From Anaerolineales bacterium (GTDB taxonomy: Bacteria > Chloroflexota > Anaerolineae > Anaerolineales > Villigracilaceae), in NCBI GenBank assembly GCA_025056175.1, contig JANWWK010000033.1:1-64000 (forward strand): a stretch of DNA of 64,000 bases, given 5' to 3'. Positions 53,705 through 61,649 of the stretch are shown in pieces. The notes beneath the pieces are model-generated. The model did not search any database, had not been told where the DNA came from, and saw nothing but the letters and a program-made list of their open reading frames with translations. Within the stretch, counting starts at the first letter, position 1. Every line of letters begins with the position of its first letter. The position numbers and the translations under genes are program-made.

Positions 53705-55189
53705 ATGCCCCCCAAACGCCCTGATTTCTACGCCATGCTGGGTCTCCTGCGGTCAGCCACGCAGGAAGAAATCAAGCGCGCTTACTACAAAATTGCCAAG
53801 CGACTGCACCCCGATACGAACCAGGCGCCTGGCGAGACCGAATTGTTCCTGGAAGTGCAACAGGCCTATCAGGTGCTTTCAGACCCGGCAAGGCGCTCGG
53901 CTTATGATGCTACGCTCGGCCCCGAAGAAATGACGCTCCCCGAAGTGGTCGAAAAGCGCATCCTGCTGAGCCGAAAAGAAATTGCGCGCTTACCTGAATC
54001 TCAACTCCTGTATGTTCTCGTAGATGTTCTTCCCACCGAACAACAAAAGCAAGCGCTTTCTGGCGTGCCGTTGAATTTGTGCCTGGTGCTGGATTGTTCA
54101 ACCTCGATGAAAGGAGAACGCCTCGATACCGTTAAAGCCAGCGCGGTACAGATCATCCGCCAGCTCAAACCACAAGATATTTTCTCTGTAATTGCCTTCA
54201 ACGACCGTGCAGAAGTCATCATTCCGGCTACGCGGCATCAGGGCAACACGCATCGGCTGGAAACGCGCATCCAGATGTTGCAAACCGGTGGGGGAACGGA
54301 GATTTTCAAAGGCTTACAGGCCGGGTTTGACGAGATTCGCCGCTATGCCAACCCCAACACCGTCAGCCACATTATTTTGCTGACCGATGGCCGCACGTAT
54401 GGTGACGAACCCCAGTGCTACGAACTGGCAAAACAGTCCGCCGAAGCGGGCATCGGCATCAGCGGGCTGGGCATTGGCAGCGGCTGGAATGATATTTTCC
54501 TTGACCAGCTGGTCTCCTATACCGGTGGAACGGCAATGTACGTCTCCCAACCCAAAGACATCGAACGCCTGCTCAACGAAAAATTTGCCAACCTGACCCA
54601 GATTTTTGCTGAGAATGTCGTGCTGGATTTTCAATCCACGCCGGGCGTGTCGGTGAGTTACGCATTTCGATTACAGCCCGAAACGGCCCCGCTCAATAAA
54701 CAATCGCCCATTCCGCTCGGACCGATTCTGCGCGATTGGCCACTTTCGGTGCTGATGGAGTTTCTGATTCAGCCGGTCTCTGCAGGCCAGGACGAAGTCG
54801 AACTCATCAACGGAAAACTGGAAATTGCTTCGGCGGCGCTCCAGACCGCTTTTACGTCTGTACCTGTTCGTCTGACGGTGCCGGTGAAGGATACGATCAG
54901 TCCTGAACCGCCGCCTGCTTCGCTGGTGCAGGCGCTCTCGAAATTGACTCTTTATCGCCTGCAAGAAAAAGCGCGCGCTGAAGTAGAATCTGGAAACTAC
55001 GAAAAGGCCACGCAACACCTGCAAAAAATGGCAACGCACTTGCTGGCGCAAGGTGAGCGCAGCATGGCAAAAACCATTATGCTCGAAATTGAGAACATCG
55101 AACGGGAAAAGAAGTTTTCCGAAAGCGGAGACAAACAAATCAAATATGGAACGCGGGCGCTCTTGCTGCCCGGGGAGCGAAAACGATGA
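53705..55189 (+). CDS. J-domain and VWA-domain fusion protein
   Basis: 494 residues. Residues 5-70 are a DnaJ domain with the HPD motif at 35-37. Residues 122-300 are a von Willebrand A domain with an intact MIDAS, DCSTSMKG (Asp130, Ser132, Ser134), followed by a beta-rich domain (310-405) and a helical C-terminus. J domains stimulate Hsp70, while VWA domains bind metal-dependent partners. No DnaK is adjacent. Five bases after the phosphatase stop with no Shine-Dalgarno, so probably coupled; it overlaps the FHA gene. Confidence 0.92.
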   Translation: MPPKRPDFYAMLGLLRSATQEEIKRAYYKIAKRLHPDTNQAPGETELFLEVQQAYQVLSDPARRSAYDATLGPEEMTLPEVVEKRILLSRKEIARLPESQLLYVLVDVLPTEQQKQALSGVPLNLCLVLDCSTSMKGERLDTVKASAVQIIRQLKPQDIFSVIAFNDRAEVIIPATRHQGNTHRLETRIQMLQTGGGTEIFKGLQAGFDEIRRYANPNTVSHIILLTDGRTYGDEPQCYELAKQSAEAGIGISGLGIGSGWNDIFLDQLVSYTGGTAMYVSQPKDIERLLNEKFANLTQIFAENVVLDFQSTPGVSVSYAFRLQPETAPLNKQSPIPLGPILRDWPLSVLMEFLIQPVSAGQDEVELINGKLEIASAALQTAFTSVPVRLTVPVKDTISPEPPPASLVQALSKLTLYRLQEKARAEVESGNYEKATQHLQKMATHLLAQGERSMAKTIMLEIENIEREKKFSESGDKQIKYGTRALLLPGERKR

Positions 55190-55677
55190 TAGTGTGTCCG
55201 AATTGCAAACACCAGGAAGCCGATGGTGCAATTTTTTGTAGCGAGTGTGGGATGCAGTTGATTCAATATACGCCGGGAGATACCCATCGCTTCGATTCAG
55301 CGACCGGGCAACTGGACGAAGTTCCTGTGCCTGAGCCGCATGTTCAGGCGCCGGCCTGGATTTCTCTGCATCTGCTCGAAAGCGGCCAAATTTTACCGAT
55401 TTCTGACCGCATGGAATTTACCATGGGACGCGTCAGTGAAAATCAGCCTATCATGCCCGATATTGACCTCTCTCCGTTCAAAGCCTTCGATAACGGCGTT
55501 TCACGCCTGCATGCCGTCATCCGGAACAACGCAGGCAATATCGTCATCATGGATTTGGGCTCCTCCAACGGCACTTACATTAATGGCACGCGTATCGTGC
55601 CGAATATTGAACAGCCGTTGCGACATGGGGATATTGTGGCGTTGGGCAAACTCAAAATGCAGGTCGTCTTATCGTAG
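55186..55677 (+). CDS. zinc-ribbon and FHA-domain protein
   Basis: 163 residues. An N-terminal zinc ribbon (CPNC at 4-7, CSEC at 18-21) is followed by a linker and an FHA domain (residues 60-160) with MGRVSEN, GVSRLHAVI and LGSSNGTYINGTRI. It binds phospho-Thr peptides, so it is the likely reader of the cluster's kinase. Overlaps the VWA gene stop by four bases. Confidence 0.93.
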   Translation: MIVCPNCKHQEADGAIFCSECGMQLIQYTPGDTHRFDSATGQLDEVPVPEPHVQAPAWISLHLLESGQILPISDRMEFTMGRVSENQPIMPDIDLSPFKAFDNGVSRLHAVIRNNAGNIVIMDLGSSNGTYINGTRIVPNIEQPLRHGDIVALGKLKMQVVLS

Positions 55678-55686
55678 AGGTGCTTC

Positions 55687-55929
55687 ATGCCCACAATTTT
55701 GATTCACATCCTAAACGAAGACCCCATTTTGGGTGAAGTGAACGAATTGCCCGCTCCTACCGACCAGATTATCACCGTCAAGAACCCTCGCCGGCGAGAT
55801 GGCAAAGACCTGCATTATCTTCAGGCGAATGTCACCGAAGTCATCTGGCCGATGGCACGCATTGCTTTCATTGAGATTATCCCCGGTGAAGAGGAAGAAG
55901 AAATCATCGGCTTCGTGAGGGAGAAGTGA
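55687..55929 (+). CDS. 80-residue conserved-context protein of unknown function
   Basis: 80 residues, no membrane helix, beta-rich ([38 protein letters not shown]), with an acidic patch near the C-terminus. It sits nine bases after the FHA gene and one base before the response regulator, so it is firmly in the operon. No family recognised. A small adaptor is a guess from context. Confidence 0.75.
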   Translation: MPTILIHILNEDPILGEVNELPAPTDQIITVKNPRRRDGKDLHYLQANVTEVIWPMARIAFIEIIPGEEEEEIIGFVREK

Positions 55930-55930
55930 C

Positions 55931-56656
55931 ATGCCCGAAGACCTGGAACGACGCCGAATTTTGGTCGTAGATGACGAAGAGCGCATGGTGCGCTTCATCC
56001 GGCTGAACCTGGAACATGATGGCTTTCAAGTCAGTGAAGCCTTCAATGGACGTCAGGCTATCCAGAAACTGCGCGATGTCAACCCGGATTTGATTCTGCT
56101 CGATGTGATGATGCCAGACCTGGACGGCTTCGAGGTGCTGGAGATGATTCGGGAAATCAGCAGTGTGCCGGTTATCATGCTCACGGCCAAAGGGGAAGAA
56201 GACGACCGTGTGCGTGGCCTGGAATTGGGGGCCGATGATTACGTCCCCAAGCCGTTCAGCCCGCGCGAACTCGTCAGCCGCATTCGTGCCGTCTTGCGTC
56301 GCACCGAAGCTGCCAGCGGTTCGATGCACGGCCTTATTGAAATAGACGAGCGCCTGAAAATTGATTTCGACCGCCGCGAAGTGTGGCTGGAAGGCAAAAT
56401 CGTCAAATTGCGCCCTACTGAGTATCGTCTCCTGTATCACCTGGTGCAAAATGCGGGTTGGGTCGTTTCTCACGACCAGCTGCTGGCAAAGGTATGGGGC
56501 TACGAGTATCGGGATGAGCCGCATTACGTTCGGTTGTATATCAACTATCTGCGCCAGAAGCTGGAAAAAGACCCTGCCAACCCCAAGTACATTCTCACCG
56601 AACGGGGTGTAGGCTACCGTTTCATAGACTTTCGGCGGCAAGCGCGCGAAAACTGA
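55931..56656 (+). CDS. OmpR/PhoB-type response regulator
   Basis: 241 residues. Receiver domain 8-125 with ILVVDDEE, phospho-acceptor Asp in [10 protein letters not shown] (about 59), Thr in MLTAKG and Lys in VPKPFS. C-terminal winged helix with [25 protein letters not shown] and the [12 protein letters not shown] end. It binds DNA. No histidine kinase is adjacent, so either the 6-9 kb kinase or Ser/Thr phosphorylation may drive it, which is inference. Confidence 0.95.
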   Translation: MPEDLERRRILVVDDEERMVRFIRLNLEHDGFQVSEAFNGRQAIQKLRDVNPDLILLDVMMPDLDGFEVLEMIREISSVPVIMLTAKGEEDDRVRGLELGADDYVPKPFSPRELVSRIRAVLRRTEAASGSMHGLIEIDERLKIDFDRREVWLEGKIVKLRPTEYRLLYHLVQNAGWVVSHDQLLAKVWGYEYRDEPHYVRLYINYLRQKLEKDPANPKYILTERGVGYRFIDFRRQAREN

Positions 56657-56678
56657 CCGCCGCTTTTGACGAATCTTT

Positions 56679-56717
56679 TATACAGGGTTTGCGTTTTTTT
56701 AACGCAAACCCTGTATA
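56679..56717. promoter_or_regulatory. 17-bp perfect inverted repeat before hsp20
   Basis: TATACAGGGTTTGCGTT (56679-56695), loop TTTTT, perfect reverse complement at 56701-56717. No U-tract follows on the plus strand. TATAGT (56714-56719) may be the hsp20 -10, so the repeat could be an operator. It is not CIRCE. It could also end the upstream operon. Confidence 0.7.
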
Positions 56718-56767
56718 GTTCAGGCTGTAAAAATAAATTCCATCAGATAAGGAAAGGAGATGATACT

Positions 56768-57205
56768 ATGTCCAGTCTTATCCGTTGGGAACCCATGCGC
56801 GAAATGATGAGCCTGCGCGAGGCGATGGACCGCCTGTTCGACGATGCCTTCACTCGTCCGCTCAGCCTGAACAACTGGGGGATGCCTGCAATTGATATGT
56901 ATCAGACCGATGACAAAGTGGTCGTGAAGGCCGCGCTGCCCGGGTTATCGGCTGAAGATGTGCAGATTTCGGTCACGGGCGATGTTTTGACCATCAAAGG
57001 CGAGTTCCGCCAGGATGAAGATGTGAAAGATGCTGTCTATCAGGTCAAGGAACGCCGCTTTGGCTCCTTTGAACGCAGCATGTTGCTGCCCACACAGGTT
57101 GAAACCGATAAGGCTCGTGCGGAATTTCAAAACGGTGTGTTGACGATTACTCTGCCCAAAGCCGAGGCCGTCAAACCGCGCACCATTACCGTCAAAGCCA
57201 AATAG
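56768..57205 (+). CDS. Hsp20 small heat-shock protein
   Basis: 145 residues from ATG 56768, seven bases after AAAGGAG; the open frame further up has no start signal. Alpha-crystallin domain 45-135 with VVVKAALPGLSAEDVQIS and FQNGVLTITLPKAE, and a C-terminal VK-rich tail. An ATP-independent holdase that prevents aggregation. Lies directly after the signalling cluster and under its own palindromic region. Confidence 0.96.
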   Translation: MSSLIRWEPMREMMSLREAMDRLFDDAFTRPLSLNNWGMPAIDMYQTDDKVVVKAALPGLSAEDVQISVTGDVLTIKGEFRQDEDVKDAVYQVKERRFGSFERSMLLPTQVETDKARAEFQNGVLTITLPKAEAVKPRTITVKAK

Positions 57206-57217
57206 TCTCTCTCCGCT

Positions 57218-57248
57218 CGTCCCGAAGGTCTTCTCACCCTTCGGGACG
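57218..57248 (+). terminator. hairpin after hsp20
   Basis: CGTCCCGAAGG (57218-57228) pairs with CCTTCGGGACG (57238-57248). Only TTCTG follows, so termination may be partial into the FmdB-type gene. Confidence 0.5.
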
Positions 57249-57267
57249 TTCTGTAAAGGAAGTACGT

Positions 57268-57483
57268 ATGCCGCTCTACGATTTTACCTGCGCTCAATGC
57301 GGGGCGCGGTTTGAGAAACGCCTGCCCTTTTCGGGCAATTCTGACGATGTCATTTGCCCCCAGGGACACCGCGCTGTTCGGCGCATCTATGCTCCGCCGC
57401 AGGTGGTCTTCAAAGGCAACGGATGGTATAGCACCGACCACCGAAAGCCCGGCTCTTCGCCAGGTGCAGAAACACGAGAATAA
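57268..57483 (+). CDS. FmdB-family zinc ribbon protein
   Basis: 71 residues. MPLYDFTCAQCGARFEK with CxxC at residues 8-11, then a second site with Cys31 in VICPQGH followed by GHRAVRRI, and the conserved FKGNGWYSTD close. In the FmdB family the second site is usually CP-CG; here it is CPQGH, so Cys/His ligation is likely. Regulatory or accessory role, not well defined. Confidence 0.88.
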   Translation: MPLYDFTCAQCGARFEKRLPFSGNSDDVICPQGHRAVRRIYAPPQVVFKGNGWYSTDHRKPGSSPGAETRE

Positions 57484-57489
57484 CTTTAC

Positions 57490-57514
57490 GCGCCCGCAGT
57501 TCAACTGCGGGCGC
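57490..57514. repeat. second copy of the CGCCCGCAG hairpin
   Basis: GCGCCCGCAG (57490-57499), loop TTCAA, CTGCGGGCGC (57505-57514). It shares its nine-base arm with the hutU terminator at 41911-41933. No U-tract is present here. Confidence 0.6.
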
Positions 57515-57629
57515 AACGGTATATCCTGCCGTCTCATCTGACCGGATTGGTGCCATCGTTGCCTGTGGGCTGCCCTTGTCGTTTGAGAATCTCTCGACTA
57601 TACTCTTCACTAATCCATAAGAGGAGCGA

Positions 57630-58298
57630 ATGAAATCCATGACCAAACAACGAATTGTGCTGGTGGATGACCATGAAGTTGTGCGCTTGGGGTTGAAAGC
57701 CCTGCTAGAGCGTCACCCTAATTTTGATGTGGTGGGTGAGGCGGCCTCAGCGCGCGAAGCCATTGAGCTGGTTGCTTCGTTACAGCCGTCGGTTGTTGTC
57801 ATGGATATTCGCTTGCCTGGCACGTCGGGCATCGAAGCATGCGAAGAGATTGTGCAGCGCTTTCCGGATACTAAAGTGTTGATGCTGACCTCCTACGCGG
57901 AAGACGAAATGCTGTTTTCGGCCATTCGTGCCGGTGCATCGGGCTATGTCCTCAAGCAAATAGGAGGAGAAGAACTGGTGCGCGCCCTCGAAGCGGTTGG
58001 TCGAGGCGAAGCCCTGTTAGACCCGGCGGTGACCCAGCGTGTTTTTCAGGAAGTTCGCAAAGCTGTCAAAGAAGAAGAAGCTTCGGCCTTTTCGCACCTC
58101 AGCCAGCAAGAAAAACATGTTCTTTTGCTCGTTTCGGAAGGCAAAACCAACCGCGAAATTGCCAAAGCGCTCTTTTTGGGCGAAGGCACGGTGCGGAATT
58201 ACGTCAGCAGCATTCTTTCCAAGTTGGGGGTCAACAATCGCGCCGAAGCCGCTGCTTACGCCGTAGAACACAATTTGAAAGAATACATTCAGACGTGA
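57630..58298 (+). CDS. NarL/LuxR-type response regulator
   Basis: 222 residues. Receiver 5-125 with IVLVDDHEV, Asp in [10 protein letters not shown] (about 57), TSY and LKQ positions. C-terminal LuxR helix-turn-helix with [25 protein letters not shown] and [25 protein letters not shown] precedes ATG 57630; ATG 57639 is an alternative. Orphan regulator with unknown signal. Convergent with thrC. Confidence 0.94.
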   Translation: MKSMTKQRIVLVDDHEVVRLGLKALLERHPNFDVVGEAASAREAIELVASLQPSVVVMDIRLPGTSGIEACEEIVQRFPDTKVLMLTSYAEDEMLFSAIRAGASGYVLKQIGGEELVRALEAVGRGEALLDPAVTQRVFQEVRKAVKEEEASAFSHLSQQEKHVLLLVSEGKTNREIAKALFLGEGTVRNYVSSILSKLGVNNRAEAAAYAVEHNLKEYIQT

Positions 58299-58335
58299 GC
58301 CTGCCGCCTGCGTTGCGTCATTGCTTTGGCAGGTT

Positions 58336-59406
58336 TCATCGGGGGCGTTGTTCGCCCAGAAGGGCTTCCTCGAGCGCATCCAGCCGTGGTGGAACGACAA
58401 CCGGACGTTCCATGCTCCTGGTCACGATTTCGGGGTCTTTCAGGCCATGACCAGTGCAGATAGCGACAATCCGTTTTCCACGCGGGTTCAGGCTTCCGGC
58501 AGCGATTTCGCGCGCCAGTCCGGCCAGGCCGGCGGCAGAGGCGGGTTCGACCCAAATCCCCTCTCGTTGAGCAAGTATTTTTTGCATGTGCAGGATTTCA
58601 TCGTCGCTGACGGCAATGATGCGGCCATCTGATTCTTCAGCAGCCTCCAGCGCCTGTTCTCCCCGTGCTGGTTTGCCGATGCGGATGGCGGTCGCCACTG
58701 TTTCCGGTCGTTCCACCGGGTGACCCAGCACCAGTGGAGCCGCGCCCGCTGCCTGTACGCCCAAAATTCGTGGAAGCCCCGTCCACTTCAGGTCGTTGTA
58801 TTGCCGAAAACCGGCCCAATAAGCGGTGATGTTGCCCGCGTTGCCGACGGGAAGACATAGCCATTCGGGGGCGTGACCGAGCGCATCACAAATCTCGAAG
58901 GCGGAGGTTTTCTGCCCTTCAATGCGATACGGATTGATGGAGTTGACCAGCGCAATCGGGTGCTGCTTCGAGATTTCCACAACCATCGTCAGTGCGTCAT
59001 CGAAGGAGCCGTCAATTTGAACGACTTGCGCGCCATAGGCAACTGCTCCCGCCAGTTTGCCGGCGGCCACTTTGCCTTGCGGAATCAGAACGATGGATTT
59101 CATGCCGGCGCGTGAAGCATACGCCGCGGCGGAGGCCGCAGTGTTGCCCGTGCTGGCGCAGATGACGGTGGTCACGCCGCGTCCGGCGGCTTCGCTGATG
59201 GCGGCGGTCATACCCCGGTCTTTGAACGAGCCGGTAGGGTTGAGACCTTCATACTTGATGAATAGCTCGAAGCCGCCTCCCATCTCGTGCGCCAGATGGG
59301 CTGCCGGGATGAGCGGGGTGTTTCCTTCTAAAAGGGTGATGGGGCGGGTATGGGAGGGTAAATTGAGCAGGGCGCCGTATTTTTCGAGCAATCCATGATA
59401 CTGCAT
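58336..59406 (-). CDS. thrC: threonine synthase
   Basis: 356 residues from ATG 59406 with GGAG upstream. PLP enzyme with the lysine in GSFKDRGM (Lys62), ASTGNTAASAAAYA, PVGNAGNITAYW and a conserved EGIWVEPASAAGLAG. It converts O-phosphohomoserine to threonine. The shorter type II-like length fits many bacteria. Divergent from the glycine cleavage operon. Confidence 0.95.
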   Translation of the reverse strand: MQYHGLLEKYGALLNLPSHTRPITLLEGNTPLIPAAHLAHEMGGGFELFIKYEGLNPTGSFKDRGMTAAISEAAGRGVTTVICASTGNTAASAAAYASRAGMKSIVLIPQGKVAAGKLAGAVAYGAQVVQIDGSFDDALTMVVEISKQHPIALVNSINPYRIEGQKTSAFEICDALGHAPEWLCLPVGNAGNITAYWAGFRQYNDLKWTGLPRILGVQAAGAAPLVLGHPVERPETVATAIRIGKPARGEQALEAAEESDGRIIAVSDDEILHMQKILAQREGIWVEPASAAGLAGLAREIAAGSLNPRGKRIVAICTGHGLKDPEIVTRSMERPVVVPPRLDALEEALLGEQRPR

Positions 59407-59500
59407 GGCAAGACTCCGATTTCGTAGAAATTGCGCCGAGTCTATCACGAAAGCCGAAGCCTGCAGGCCAAAAATCGCCCGAATCGGTGAAAGTTTGCTC

Positions 59501-59529
59501 TTGACTTTTGCTTTCCTTGCCCATAGAAT
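59501..59529 (+). promoter_or_regulatory. promoter of the glycine cleavage operon
   Basis: TTGACT (59501-59506), 17-base spacer, TAGAAT (59524-59529), about 16 bases before the first riboswitch helix. The 449-base thrC-gcvH gap (59407-59855) holds this promoter and the riboswitch. Confidence 0.85.
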
Positions 59530-59545
59530 GAGCATGACAACCGAA

Positions 59546-59825
59546 CAGCGTCAGGGAAGAGACTTTCGCCCGGTTACAGACATAGCGCAAAGCGGGACGA
59601 AAGCGCCGAAGGGGCAAACCCGTTTCCGGCCGGAGCGGGTGAAACTCTCAGGCAAAAGGACTCTGCGCTGGAAAACTCTGGAAAATGCCGTAAGTGCGGC
59701 TGCCGACGGGGCAAGCCTGTCTGTTTGGGAAATGCAACCTTGCCGGTATTGTGTTATCCAAACGATAGGCGCATCTCTCAGGCGCGATTACAGAGGGCGC
59801 GCGATAGGATTCGCGTGCCTTTTTT
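59546..59825 (+). promoter_or_regulatory. tandem glycine riboswitch with terminator
   Basis: Aptamer 1 (about 59546-59670) has CGCCGAAGGGGCAAACCCG and GTGAAACTCTCAGGCAAAAGGACTCTG; CAGCG at 59546 pairs with CGCTG at 59666. Aptamer 2 (about 59676-59795) has GCCGACGGGGCAAGCC and CATCTCTCAGGCG, closed by CTCTG with CAGAG. Then GGCGCGCGA (59796-59804) pairs with TCGCGTGCC (59811-59819) followed by six T (59820-59825), an intrinsic terminator. Glycine binding should prevent termination and turn on gcvH and downstream genes. Confidence 0.95.
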
Positions 59826-59855
59826 GATTTATCTTATCCCAAAGGAGTAACCCGT

Positions 59856-60233
59856 ATGTCCAACACCCCTGCTTCTCTGAAATATGCCAAAACCGATGAA
59901 TGGTTCGACCCGGCCACTGGTAAAGTCGGCATCAGTGACTATGCCCAGGAGCAACTCTCTGACATCGTCTTCATGGAAATCACCGTCAGCGTTGGAGACG
60001 AAGTGCAGGCTGGAAGCCAGATTGCTTCGGTCGAGTCGGTTAAAGCGGCGTCTGAAGTGAATGCTCCTGTTAGCGGTCGAGTCGTGGCTGTGAACGAATC
60101 CCTGCCCAACAATCCCGAAGCCATTAACAGCGACCCATATGGCTCGTGGTTCATCCAAATCGAAGGGGGCGACCCCTCGGGTCTGCTCGATGCTGCAGAT
60201 TATGAAAAACATTGCCAGGAACGGGCGCATTAA
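59856..60233 (+). CDS. gcvH: glycine cleavage system H protein
   Basis: 125 residues. Lipoyl domain with the lipoylated Lys63 in SVESVKAASEV; it carries the aminomethyl group between P and T proteins. AAAGGAG precedes the ATG. Directly downstream of the glycine riboswitch. Confidence 0.98.
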   Translation: MSNTPASLKYAKTDEWFDPATGKVGISDYAQEQLSDIVFMEITVSVGDEVQAGSQIASVESVKAASEVNAPVSGRVVAVNESLPNNPEAINSDPYGSWFIQIEGGDPSGLLDAADYEKHCQERAH

Positions 60234-60237
60234 TAAT

Positions 60238-60297
60238 CAGTGAACAGTGAACACTACAAAACACTGATAACTGATGACCGATGACTGATAACTGATA
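60238..60297 (+). repeat. heptameric tandem repeats reaching the gcvPA start
   Basis: CAGTGAA twice (60238-60251), a degenerate stretch, then ACTGATA, ACTGATG, ACCGATG, ACTGATA, ACTGATA (60263-60297). The last base of the last unit is the A of the gcvPA ATG, and no Shine-Dalgarno is visible. Confidence 0.8.
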
Positions 60298-61649
60298 TGA
60301 CCTACATTCCCATCTCCCCTCAAGAACGGGATGCGATGCTGAAGACCATCGGCGTAGAGAGCCTGGATGCGCTCTTCGAGGCTGTGCCGTCTGAATATCG
60401 CTTTCCGAAACTTAACCTACCGCCGGCGCTGACGGAAATGGAAGCGTCCACGCTGCTGGCTGAAATTGCCGCCAGCAACGAAAATGTGCGTGGCGATTTG
60501 ATTTCCTTTCTCGGTGCGGGCATGTACAACCACTACATTCCCGCAGTGGTTGACCATATTCTGCGGCGCGGCGAGTTCTACACCGCCTACACCCCTTATC
60601 AGCCTGAAATTTCGCAAGGCACGTTGCAAGCCATTTTTGAGTATCAGAGCCTGATGACAGCCCTGACGGGCATGGAACTCTCGAATGCCAGCCACTATGA
60701 CGGTGCTACTGCCGCTGCCGAAGCGGTCAACATGGCGTTTGCGGTCTTTCGCGGCAAACGGCGCAAAGTGGTCATCTCGCCCACCGTTCATCCGCAGTAT
60801 CGCGCTGTGATTCGTACCTACACCCAGGGCATGGAACTGGAATTGGCCGGAGACGACCCCACTGCCGATTTGCAGGCCAGTCCGGAGGCCCTCACGCCGC
60901 TGATTGACGTGAATACCGCGCTTGTCATTGTGCAATATCCCGATTTCTTCGGACGCATTTTCGATTACACGCGGTTCATCGAAGCAGCCCATGCACAAGG
61001 TGCGCTGGTGTGTGTGGTTGCCAACCCGATTGCTCTTGCCCTGCTCAAGACCCCCGGGGCGATGGGCGCCGATATTGTGGTTGGCGAAGGTCAGCCGCTT
61101 GGGATTCCGATGTGGTATGGCGGCCCTTCGCTGGGCTTCTTTACCACCCGCAAACAATACGTTCACAAAATGGCGGGGCGCCTGGTCGGTGAAACGGTGG
61201 ATTCGCGCGGTCAACGTGGTTATGTGCTAACCCTGACCGCCCGCGAACAACACATCAAACGCGAAAAGGCTACCTCCAACATCTGTACCAATCAGGGCTT
61301 GCTGGCGCTGGCCTCGGCAGTGTATCTGGCAGTGGTTGGTAAGAGCGGTCTCCGCCAGGTAGCCAATCTTTGTTACCAAAAGGCGCATTATGCTGCTGCC
61401 GAATTGAGCAAAATTCCGGGCGTGGGACTGTGTTTCAGTCAACCGTTTTTCCACGAGTTTGCGGTTTGCTTCCCCAAACCGGTCTCCGAAATCAATGAAC
61501 ATTTGCTCGAACACGGAATTTTGGGTGGTTACGATTTGGGGCAAGACTATCCTGCCCTGACAGACCATGCTCTGATTGCCGTAACCGAAATGAACACGCG
61601 CGACGAAATTGATACGCTGGTCGAAGTGGTGAAGGAGGTGCTGTCATGA
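60297..61649 (+). CDS. gcvPA: glycine dehydrogenase (decarboxylating) subunit 1
   Basis: 450 residues, the N-terminal half of the split P protein, with DLISFLGAGMYNHYIP, YTPYQPEISQGTLQAIFEYQ and SNASHYDGATAAAEA near the N-terminus. Works with GcvPB to decarboxylate glycine and load H protein. The start follows a heptameric repeat instead of a Shine-Dalgarno. Confidence 0.97.
   Translation: MTYIPISPQERDAMLKTIGVESLDALFEAVPSEYRFPKLNLPPALTEMEASTLLAEIAASNENVRGDLISFLGAGMYNHYIPAVVDHILRRGEFYTAYTPYQPEISQGTLQAIFEYQSLMTALTGMELSNASHYDGATAAAEAVNMAFAVFRGKRRKVVISPTVHPQYRAVIRTYTQGMELELAGDDPTADLQASPEALTPLIDVNTALVIVQYPDFFGRIFDYTRFIEAAHAQGALVCVVANPIALALLKTPGAMGADIVVGEGQPLGIPMWYGGPSLGFFTTRKQYVHKMAGRLVGETVDSRGQRGYVLTLTAREQHIKREKATSNICTNQGLLALASAVYLAVVGKSGLRQVANLCYQKAHYAAAELSKIPGVGLCFSQPFFHEFAVCFPKPVSEINEHLLEHGILGGYDLGQDYPALTDHALIAVTEMNTRDEIDTLVEVVKEVLS

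Noticed and set aside
50863-56656. Type VI secretion or tellurite-resistance locus
   Set aside because: Kinase, phosphatase, FHA and VWA match only the regulatory parts; no tss, tag or ter structural genes are present.
56679-56717. CIRCE element (HrcA operator)
   Set aside because: CIRCE has TTAGCACTC and GAGTGCTAA arms; this palindrome has unrelated arms.
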